Below are positions 56,313 through 64,000 of a DNA stretch of 64,000 nucleotides, piece by piece (position 1 is the first letter of the stretch; every line of letters starts with the position of its first letter). This DNA is from Nilaparvata lugens. Taxonomy: Eukaryota > Arthropoda > Insecta > Hemiptera > Delphacidae. The notes beneath the pieces were generated by a model, which had not been told where the DNA came from, ran no database searches, and saw nothing but the letters and a program-made list of their open reading frames with translations. The translations under genes were made by a program, and so were the position numbers. The stretch spans positions 29,190,890-29,254,889 of the forward strand of contig NC_052509.1 of assembly GCF_014356525.2 (NCBI RefSeq), read 5' to 3'.

Positions 56313-57000
56313 TTATAATAAAATAATTAGTCGAATGCAGTAAGTCGTAAGTAAGTATGACTCTGTTACACTATACTCAAATAATTGAATAAAAGCCTTC
56401 AAGTAAGGCAATGAAATATTTACGAATCGACTAGAATATTATTGATTCATGTAGTTAATTGAATTAGAAGTATTCGAATTATACATCTTGAAAGCGTATA
56501 TATATCATTGTCAAAAATATACGCATGTATAAAATATGTGTCAATTACGGAAGAACTGAACGATTTAAAATCTATCTGATATGTTAGATATATGAAGGAA
56601 CTCTTTAGGTTCACAATCTTGCATTCAGAAATTCAAAAATATCATTGAATAATCAATTTTTGACAAAAATGAAATGGGTGGTCCGAATTGTGTTCAACAT
56701 CTATGTAGGTTACACGGAATTTATTGTACTTTGATCGTTTAATGACATAAAATCCGAAAAACCTCAATCACTTTTTTATTTGTTGACAGATTGACTTGAA
56801 AATTTATGGGAAGGACACTAATGTTAAGATAAATAATCCTGTTTTTTGTAGAATTTTTCCATGGCTCCTTTCCCCTCCAGATCCAAAACTGTTCGGGCGA
56901 TTCGATTCCGTAAGACCGGTTTTGAATCTCCCGGCTTACTAATTCTTTGGCTCGCTTTCACGTGATTGCATGATTATTGCCCGCAGAGGCTCTCTATTGG

Positions 57001-57334
57001 ACAGCACTGATAATTTGCTTTGTGACTGTTATCCCACACCTTATCCCATACCTTGTTTCTCATAGATTCCTTTTAGTGTTGAAATCTTCAATAATAATCA
57101 TATTGAAGATGTATTAAAAGCTCATTGTACAAAATAATTAAATAAAAAAACACCTGCTCAGAGAATAACAACTTTCATTATTTTTATAGGTTCATATTCA
57201 TGTATCTGAATTGTGCTGTGTAGTTAATTTAGCTCTCTCTCTCTCTCACTTGCTCTCTCTCTCTCACTCGCTCAATCTCTCTCTCTCTCTCTCTCACTCT
57301 CTCTCTCACTCTCTCTCACTCTCTCTCTCTCTCT
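57001..57334. repeat. Spacer ending in a CT microsatellite (57233-57336)
   Basis: AT-rich up to 57230, then about 100 bases of (CT)n with CACT interruptions. A LINE fragment begins right at its 3' end. Confidence 0.8.
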
Positions 57335-57965
57335 CGATGTAAACAACATCAATGTAAACTCACTTAACAAAATTAATGTTGATGGTGTCGAAATAGCTTA
57401 CTGTGATTCAGTTTAAAACCTTGGAATTAATGAACGAAAATCTTGACTGGTCTGATCAAATTAATAAGACTTGTAAATTTGTATTCTCCGCCATGCATTC
57501 ATTGAAGAAGATGCAAGATATTCTTCCCAGAAGAATTAGATCGCTACTAGTCAAATCGCTCATATTCCCACATCTTATATATTGTTATTCTGTGCTCAAT
57601 GATGTACAAGTAACCAACGATAAACTTCAGCGATGTCAAAACTATTGCCTCAGGTTTGTTTACTCTCTCCAACTCCATGAACGAATCACTCAAGCCCATA
57701 TTGATAGTTCAACTTTTAAGTTACCTGATCAGAGAATGCTTCGAATGATCAAGCTTGTTAGGGACATTTTGAAATATGGTAAACGTTTCAAAAACGATTT
57801 TAAATTTGTCTCTGAAGGTAGGAGAATTGATGCTTCCCACACTCGAACAACTATTTATACAAAATCCTTCCTTGTTAGCGGTTGTCATGCATGGAATGCA
57901 CTCGCAAATCAAATTAGGTCTATAGAGAGTCAAGCGGGCTTCACCCAGACATTATCTTTTAGGAA
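57335..57965 (+). pseudogene. 5'-truncated LINE reverse transcriptase C-terminus
   Basis: From NINVNSLNKINVDG onward: LDWSDQINKTCKFVFSAMHS, KMQDILPRRIRSLLVKSLIF, then a HLIYCYSVLND stretch, SSTFKLPDQRML and EGRRIDASHTRT. It is colinear with the end of the ORF2 at 45113-46198 (same EGRRIDASHTRT and LPDQR words), so it is the same family. The catalytic domain is missing. A frame change near 57415 shows decay. Confidence 0.8.
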
Positions 57966-58551
57966 AAATGGTTGGAACTGTCGAACCCTAGAGCAGCATA
58001 ACATTAAAATTCCTTCCTTAATCCCTATCCTTATCCTTTATAATCATTTCCCTCCACTCACAAGTAAAAATGATGGTTCTTCTCTTTTGCACTATCATTC
58101 ATGTGAATTTAGCATAAAAATTGTGTATAAGCTACATTCTAGATTGTTTCTTATTCAAACTCTTCCTGGAGTGGAGCTCAGCATTCTTATTCTACATCCC
58201 TTTCCCTCTCTTTCGTATTATAATTCCCCCTTCATAATTCCCTAATTGGAAAATTATTTTTTTGGAACTTTCATAATCATATCATCTTGTTATTTACATA
58301 AACTAATCTTTTTTGTATAATAATTCCCCTTTCTTATTAACATTATTTTTGGATTTACATCTACAAATCTCTTTTCTAATGATAACTTTCACTCCCTCAT
58401 TATTCCACTTATTATTACATCATATCGATTTTCTAATTATTGGGAATTAACTTTTTCCTCATTTCCATCCTTATTATGATTTACTCTTTTCTGTTGATGT
58501 ATGATTTACTCTTTTCTGAATGATTTATCGTTCCTATGAGTAGTATAAAAT
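57966..58551. other. LINE 3' region and AT-rich spacer
   Basis: The frame stays open to 58245 but has lost similarity to the RT tail; probably 3' UTR of the LINE fragment. Pyrimidine-rich to 58500. No other feature. Confidence 0.5.
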
Positions 58552-58587
58552 GGCCGGTTCTGGGACACAAGTGTCCCAGAACCGGCC
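58552..58587. repeat. Perfect 17-bp hairpin with AA loop
   Basis: GGCCGGTTCTGGGACAC (58552-58568), AA, and its exact complement GTGTCCCAGAACCGGCC (58571-58587). It is GC-rich in an AT-rich setting and stops two to three bases before the minisatellite begins. Confidence 0.95.
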
Positions 58588-58589
58588 TT

Positions 58590-59275
58590 CACCTCAAGGT
58601 CACCCAAGTTGACCAAACCTAACCTCAAGGTCATCCAGGTCAACCAAAACTAACCTCAAGGTCATCCAGGTCAACCAAACCTAACCTCAAGGTCATCCAG
58701 GTCAACCAAACCTAACCTCAAGGTCACCCAAGTCAATCAAACCTAACCTCAAGGTCATCCAGGTCAACCAAACCTAACCTCAAGGTCATCCAGGTCAACC
58801 AAACCTAACCTCAAGGTCATCCAGGTCAACCAAACCTAACTCAAGGTCATCCAGGTCAACCAAAACTAACCTCAAGGTCATCCAGGTCAACCAAACCTAA
58901 CCTCAAGGTCATCCAGGTCAACCAAACCTAACCTCAAGGTCACCCAAGTTGACCAAACCTAACCTCAAGGTCATCCAGGTCAGCCAAAACTAACCTCAAG
59001 GTCATCCAGGTCAACCAAACCTAACCTCAAGGTCATCCAGGTCAACCAAACCTAACCTCAAGGTCACCCAAGTCAATCAAACCTAACCTCAAGGTCATCC
59101 AGGTCAACCAAACCTAACCTCGAGGTCATCCAGGTCAACCAAACCTAACCTCAAGGTCACCCAAGTCTACCAAACCTAACCTCAAGGTCACCCAAGTCTA
59201 CCAAACCTAACCTCAAGGTCACCCAAATTGACCAAAACTAGCCTCAAGGTCACCCAAATCAATCAAACCTAACCT
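58590..59275. repeat. 31-bp minisatellite, about 22 units, built from AGGTCA half-sites
   Basis: The unit begins CTCAAGGTCATCC, continues AGGTCAACC and ends AAACCTAAC. By eye there are about 22 units, about 14 with AGGTCATCCAGGTCA, a direct repeat of the nuclear-receptor half-site with spacing 3; TCAAGGTCA in nearly every unit is also the extended monomer site of FTZ-F1/ERR-type receptors. Variants carry CACCCAAGTTGACC or CACCCAAGTCAATC. These variants return after eleven units (units 1 and 12, 5 and 16), so there is an 11-unit higher-order repeat. The unit also contains CCTAACC, an insect-telomere-like word. Confidence 0.9.
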
Positions 59276-59400
59276 AAAAAAAAAAAAAATCAAAACACAT
59301 AAAATCGGGAATAAATGGAAAAAAAAATTAAAACACATAAAATCGGGAATTAAAAAAAAAAAAAATTAAAAACACATAAAATCGGGAATAAATGGACTAT
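59276..59400. repeat. A-rich tract with three copies of CACATAAAATCGGGAAT
   Basis: Poly-A runs alternate with the word CACATAAAATCGGGAATAAA, three copies 40 to 50 bases apart. Confidence 0.75.
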
Positions 59401-59417
59401 ATAATGAATAAGTGGGC

Positions 59418-59426
59418 TATAAAAGG
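59418..59426 (+). promoter_or_regulatory. TATA box of the right-hand virus-like element
   Basis: TATAAAAGG in the context GGGCTATAAAAGGAGT. A start at the CA of GGACATTG (59449) would be at the right distance. The 12 bases CTATAAAAGGAG are identical to those at 24538-24549. Confidence 0.55.
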
Positions 59427-60519
59427 AGTAGTTCTGCAAGGAGTGGGACATTGTGTCTTGTGCAGTCGTGCCGCCAGTATGTGTGTGTGTGTGATTTTTG
59501 TATAGTAATGAGATCACACCAGATGAATTTATGTCCATGGTAGACCTACTAGATCAAGATGTCCATGGGAGACTCTAGATCAACATGGCAATGCTGCTCT
59601 AGAGATCAAAATGGCATTGAAGATAGATATTTCCAACGACTCCCACTCCACCTCCTCCATGTTCAGACATGACTTATTTAACATGGACATTCTCAATGAC
59701 CCTCACTCTTCCTGTCACATGGACCATCATGTCTGTATGGCATAATTGGGTCGTCCACTCAGTGGTCAGTCACTGTTCAGTTACTGTTCAGTCACTGTTC
59801 AGTGACTGTTCAGTCACTGTTCAGTCACTGTTCAGTCACTGTTAAGTCACTGTCCAGTTACTGTTCAGTCACTGTTCAGTCACTGTTCAATCACTGATCA
59901 CTCACTGATCACTCACAGTTCACTCTCTTTCTCTCTCACTATCTGTCACTCTCTCACTCTCAGCCCTACAGTGGGAACACTATTGAGATGTATGGGCATA
60001 GTTGAGAGATGACGTCATACAGACTTGTTGGAACAGGAAGTGGATGCTGATAATGACTGGTGGGCGTGGCCATTGGTCATGTGACTGGGGAGGTGGAGTG
60101 GGGTCATTGGAACAGCCTTCGTTGAAAGCATAGCAAGGTGATACAAGGTGATAAAGCATAGGTCTTACCTATATGAACTCTGAACTCTGAACTTGGGGCT
60201 CTGAACTCGGGGCTCTGAACTCTGGACTCTGGACTCAGGCTCTGAACTCTGAACTTCTGGACTCTGGACTCGGGGCTCTGAACTCTGGACTCTGGACTCT
60301 AAACTCTGAACTCAAATGTCCTGCATTGTTGAAAAAGTCTGTCAATGAGATAATACCATGATTATGTAGTTCCTCCACCTCAAGCTCAATCACTGCATCC
60401 CGCGGACATAGCTCACTGTTTGACAACATGTCGCAGTAGACTGAGGAAAAGTGGAGGGGAATACAGCAAAAGATGAGTCATCTAAAAGTACACCCACTAT
60501 CAATCATCATTATTCAATC
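59427..60519. other. Promoter-downstream region with two short tandem arrays
   Basis: 59765-59930: an 11-base unit TCACTGTTCAG, about twelve copies with variants. 60178-60312: units of GAACTCTGGACTCTGG and GGGGCTCTGAACT, 13-26 bases. Between them is GC-richer unique sequence. No gene is supported; a spliced leader could lie here. Confidence 0.6.
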
Positions 60520-61358
60520 ATGGTGGCTACAAGCATGTACCAAGCAGCGCTCTACCTTGTGCTAGAACTCAGTGCTAGTGCATTGGATCCAAAGTACACA
60601 GGAATTTCTCACTTCAAGGGAGCACGGACTGGATACATCAAACATCCATCATATGCAACAGTGCCTGCTAACATCAGGGATTCCTGCTCTACGTGGTAAT
60701 CAGTCAGCAATCGATCAAATGTACATTGATATCAGAGACTGGTACATGAATATGGCTGGGGAACGAGCTTTGGAGGGATCTCTCTGCAAACGAGTCCACT
60801 GCGCATACAATCTGCGCACATGTCTTCACCCTATATTCACATTGCTGGACTTTTTGGAAGCGGTTGTTGCAAGGTCAGTCAAGGTCTGTGCATCGTACTG
60901 TGAAGAAACATCCATTGTTATTACTACTCCAGTGAGTACTGCAACTGCTACAACAACTCTTGCTGCTAGCATCACAACTACTCAAGCTAGTACTACTCCA
61001 ACTAGTACTGCTGCTACTACAACTCCTACCACTGTGCCAGACCCAGTAACAACATCAGCCTGCAGTGGAGCAAGCAGATATGTGTGAGTGTGGAGACTGT
61101 CTACTAGTAACCAGCAACCAATGGATCATACAACCATTCCTAAACTTTGGAGATAAGGAACTGCCTGAACTGTTTGGAACAGCTCAAAACTTCTTGAAGA
61201 CATTGACATACATCTTCCACGACGCTGAAGTATCAAGCTGCACCAATCTAAACGAGGGAGCAGTCATCTTGAAATTCATGTTCGGCAGAGGATTTTGTGA
61301 AATAAGCAATCGACTAGGAGATTTGTATCACTACATAGTTCTTCATATATTAGACTGA
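60520..61358 (+). pseudogene. Cysteine-containing, threonine-rich protein of unknown function, two frameshifts
   Basis: Starts MVATSMYQAALYLVLEL at 60520 (ATG). The frame shifts near 60690 into NQSAIDQMYIDIRDWYMN, HCAYNLRTCLHPIF and VKVCASYCEE, then a 40-residue Thr/Ala/Ser stretch that looks like a flexible linker. It shifts again near 61070 into CECGDCLL, LPELFGTAQNFLKTL and FGRGFCEISNRLGDLYHY. The pieces follow each other without gap and end 300 bases before the integrase on the same strand. No family is recognised; it may be an accessory gene of the virus-like element. Confidence 0.45.
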
Positions 61359-61658
61359 AATATTATCTTTGTGCACTATGTATATTTTCATGCATACACT
61401 GTAAATAAACATCAAGTAATACCACAATTGTTACACATTTTATTCCATACAACCTTCAACTTCTAGAGTAAGCACAAGGTGTGAGATAAAGCATAAATTA
61501 CATCCTATACTGTTAGTCATTCAATACAATAGTAATCATCCTACTCTGATAAACTTATCTTTATGCAGGAAGTTGGTTAATCATAACTTCCACCAACATC
61601 ATGGTCTGATGAACTTGTTGCCTATATGAATGCTCATTAACAAATTCATATCACCATC
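61359..61658. other. Spacer before the integrase
   Basis: AT-rich, 300 bases. The end of the preceding transcript unit is suggested by ATAAAC and AATAAA-like words near 61405. No coding. Confidence 0.45.
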
Positions 61659-62618
61659 ATGGATAAGACAGTGATAGCGCGAGAGCTGCACAGACAAGCT
61701 CGTCGGAATTTTCCAACAAGAAAGGTTACAGTCAAAGGTCTTGACGATCTCTATCAGGCTGACCTTGTTGAGATGATACCGTATGCTCGACATAACAAAG
61801 GTTACAAGTACATTATTACAATCATAAATTGTCTCAGTAAGCTTGCATTTGCTATACCAATTAGGAATAAGTCATCCAATGACATTGTTGGGGCTATGCG
61901 TCCTATATTTGAAAAACATTCAATGAAAAATCTACAGACCGATGATGGTAAAGAGTGATTCAATACAAAATTCCAACAACTTGTGAAACAGTATAATGTG
62001 AATCATTACTCAACTAGATCAGATAAGAAGGCATCTATAGTGGAACGCTTTAACAGAACACTTAAACAGTTAATGTGGATCAAGTTCACTGAGCGAGGAA
62101 CCTATTGTTGGACAGACATTCTAACCTCACTCCTCAAAGAGTATAATGCCAAGATTCATCGAACAATAGGTATGCGGCCAGTAGATGTGCAGAAGAAGCA
62201 TGAGAAAGTGCTGCTTCCCAGGCTTAGCAAACAAAGACAAGAGTATAAGGATGAGTTGGATAATAAACTGAAAAACAAGTTCTATCCTGGTCCTGGTCAA
62301 AACATTGAGCCAGGCGATAAGGTGAGAATCAGCAAGTATAAAAAGACTTTTGACAAGGGTTATCTAGCCAATTGGACAAATGAGCTGTTCACAGTAACAC
62401 GTGTATGTCACACAGTACCTGTAACATATGAATTGGAAGACTATAGAGGTGAGCCTATTCAAGGAGGGTTTTACTCTGAAGAAATTGTAAAGACAACAGT
62501 GCCAAGTGTCTTTGAGATTGAAAAGGTTCTGAGGAAAAGAGGGGACAAGCTGCTAGTGCATTGGAAAGGATACAGTGAGAGTCACGACTTGTGGATCGAC
62601 AAAAGTGACTTGATCTAG
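61659..62618 (+). pseudogene. Polinton/adintovirus-type integrase with chromodomain, one in-frame stop
   Basis: From ATG 61659: the retroviral-type integrase core with QADLVEM (first D, residue 35), LQTDDG (second D, residue 95) and, 34 residues on, VERFNRT (catalytic E). An in-frame TGA at 61956, directly after DDGKE, is the only break; the same frame continues to TAG 62616. The C-terminus has an SH3-like region (PGDKVRISKYKKTFDKGY) and a chromodomain (VFEIEKVLRKRGDKLLVHW then KGYSESHDLW). Such enzymes insert Polintons and adintoviruses into host DNA, and the chromodomain may guide them to marked chromatin. The ATPase begins one base after its stop. Confidence 0.88.
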
Positions 62619-62619
62619 G

Positions 62620-63335
62620 ATGAGAGAGGTTGTACAACGGCAAAACCTGTTCAAAAATATTGATTTCGATTGTGTGGTGAAAGGTTGTGGTCTTAAAATA
62701 GATAATAAGAAGAAGCAGCATGGTCCTTTGTTCCCCAACCATATAAGATGCATTATATGTGGACCTTCAGGGTGTGGTAAGACAAATCTAATGTTCAACA
62801 TGCTTTTTGATCCAAATGGAATACACTTTTCAAATATACATCTTTTTTCAAAGACCACATTTCAGTCCAAGTACAAGCTACTTAAAACCATCATGCAGGG
62901 ACTAGGTGATGAGATGGAATATGTAGAGTGTGATACAAGTGAAAAAATACCTGAACCACATGAACTGCCTGCCAATTCAATAATTATCTTTGATGACGTA
63001 ATTTGTGAGCAACAGGATGCCATCAGGAAATACTTTAGTGCAGGCAGACACAGTGATGTCGATGTTTTCTATCTGGCACAGACCTATAGCCGCATTCCAA
63101 AACAACTGATTCGTGACAATGCAAATTTTCAATCATGTTTGAACAGGATGAGCTGAACTTGAAACATCTGTATAGAGACCATGTCGGCGCTGATATGACC
63201 TTTGATCAGTTTAAGGACATGTGTAACAAGGTTTGGTCATCAGCTGCACATGCATTCATTGTCATTGACCGCTCATCAGGAAAGAATGCTGGGCGCTACA
63301 GAAATGGTATCAACACCTATTTACTTGAGGTGTAA
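62620..63335 (+). pseudogene. Packaging-type ATPase, right-hand element, one frameshift
   Basis: ATG 62620. Walker A GPSGCGKT, Walker B IIIFDD, then FYLAQTYSRIPKQLIRDNAN. A frameshift near 63130 moves the end (DELNLKHLYRDHVGADMTF and VWSSAAHAFIVIDR) to another frame, which ends at 63335. It matches the core ATPase (31842-32474) over the whole length, but the two have diverged strongly, so they are separate lineages and not a recent duplication. It is joined to the integrase upstream and the acidic gene downstream. Confidence 0.87.
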
Positions 63336-63375
63336 GTCTAGTAGAGTATCAGTCTGTTATTGTGAGGCAAGCAGG

Positions 63376-64000
63376 ATGGTTCGACCTTGTCAGAAGACAT
63401 TGGAGGAGGTAGCTTCTACCATCAAAGAGATTGCAAAGCTAAGACGTAACACCAAGAGAAAGCATAAGGAGCTCACACTTGGAAGAGAATTGACAGAGGA
63501 GCAACATGCAAAACATTTCAAACCGCTAACTGAACCACTGGAAAAAATTATTGAGACTCTTCAGATTCCTACAGCACAGCAGCAACCACCTCCAGCTCAG
63601 CAACAAGCACCTCCAGCTCAGCAACAGCCACTGGCTCAACCATTAGCAGAACAACATCAGCTTATACCACCTACACCACCAACAACACCAATCTGACCCA
63701 GACATGTTTGACGTCCATTACCACCACAGCTAGAAGTTGTTGAGGAGCAGGAGCAGAAGGAGGAGTCACCAACCTATGAATCATTTGGAGAAGCAGCAGG
63801 CTCCACTCCGGCTCCAAGTACTTCAGCAGTTGCAAGAAAATTATTGTCTGAGGCTAGAAGTGATGAGGAGGAGGATGAGGAGGAGGAGGAGGATATTGAG
63901 GCAGTGTTGAATAACAGCAGTCCTAAGGAAGTGTACAACATTTATACTCAAAGTGGATTGAGTGGAACTGAAGTGGGTCCATATGTTTATAGAGCAATGT
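63376..64000 (+). pseudogene. Acidic structural-type protein, right-hand element (incomplete at window end)
   Basis: ATG 63376, MVRPCQKTLEEVASTIKEIA, then KLRRNTKRKHKELTL and FKPLTEPLEKII, which align with the start of the protein at 32551. A glutamine/proline repeat follows (AQQQAPP-like, residues about 70-100). In-frame TGA at 63694 and 63709 interrupt; the frame then continues with EEQEQKEESPTYESFG and a DEEEDEEEEEDIE run, to the window edge. In the core element the same acidic run comes at the same relative place. The rest lies outside the window. Confidence 0.65.

Larger units (their letters stand above)
54540..57000. repeat. Duplicated segment, copy B, split by about 1.8 kb of inserted sequence
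   Basis: 54555-54680 matches 50798-50920; 56459-57000 matches 50943-51487. Between them (about 54683-56455) lies sequence absent from copy A, including a tRNA-like SINE (55590-55660) and Helitron-like copy 4 (56074-56312). Confidence 0.7.

Noticed and set aside
58590..59275. CRISPR-like array
   Set aside because: Units are contiguous without unique spacers, in eukaryotic DNA; it is a minisatellite.
60235..60429. 64-codon minus-strand frame with SPEFR repeats
   Set aside because: Comes from the GAACTCTGGACT tandem array; no independent support.

Overview
The window is AT-rich eukaryotic DNA, almost certainly from an arthropod and probably an insect (possibly hemipteran, judging by overall texture only). 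It has non-LTR retrotransposons with PHD-finger ORF1 proteins, TTAGG-like words, and spliceosomal splice sites inside virus-like genes. No ordinary single-copy host gene is recognisable. What can be read is mobile elements, virus-derived elements and satellites nested in one another.

Layout. 1-1152: the 3' end of a virus-type capsid gene and a small reverse-strand gene, the edge of a Polinton/Maverick- or adintovirus-like element. 1153-2640: satellites. 2648-11247: an RTE-like LINE (minus strand) split by a nearly complete CR1/jockey-superfamily LINE with an intact 996-residue ORF2. 11248-13216: non-coding with a 105-bp satellite. 13217-16223: a third LINE (minus), lightly broken. 16640-17500: a LINE 3' fragment and the PHD-finger start of another ORF1. 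17500-43676: a 26-kb composite with colinear inverted arms of about 5.7 and 6.2 kb around a 14.3-kb core. The core carries a protein-primed type DNA polymerase B (broken), a packaging-type ATPase (open), a structural-type acidic gene (broken), a two-BIR inhibitor-of-apoptosis-like gene, a two-exon gene of unknown function, a strong TATA/Inr promoter and several repeat arrays. 43677-46420: a broken LINE ORF2 that may be the other half of the element split by the composite. 46421-58250: small inverted-repeat elements, Helitron-like repeats, a tRNA-like SINE, a duplicated segment and a LINE fragment. 58552-59280: a perfect hairpin followed by a 31-bp minisatellite made of nuclear-receptor half-sites. 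59400-64000: a second virus-like element with a TATA promoter, a broken cysteine/threonine-rich gene, a chromodomain integrase, a packaging ATPase and the start of the same acidic gene, running off the window.

How the parts relate. The core element and the right-hand element share gene order (ATPase followed directly by the acidic protein) and a 12-base TATA promoter block, so they are divergent members of one virus-derived lineage. The left edge probably belongs to the same lineage. Most genes carry stops or frameshifts, so these are mainly relics. The core ATPase, the BIR gene and the two-exon gene remain open. The most unusual structure is the long, near-identical inverted pair of arms bracketing a viral replication and packaging core. 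Its reality as a mobile unit, as against an assembly or duplication product, is the main question. All family names come from motif reading without database searches.
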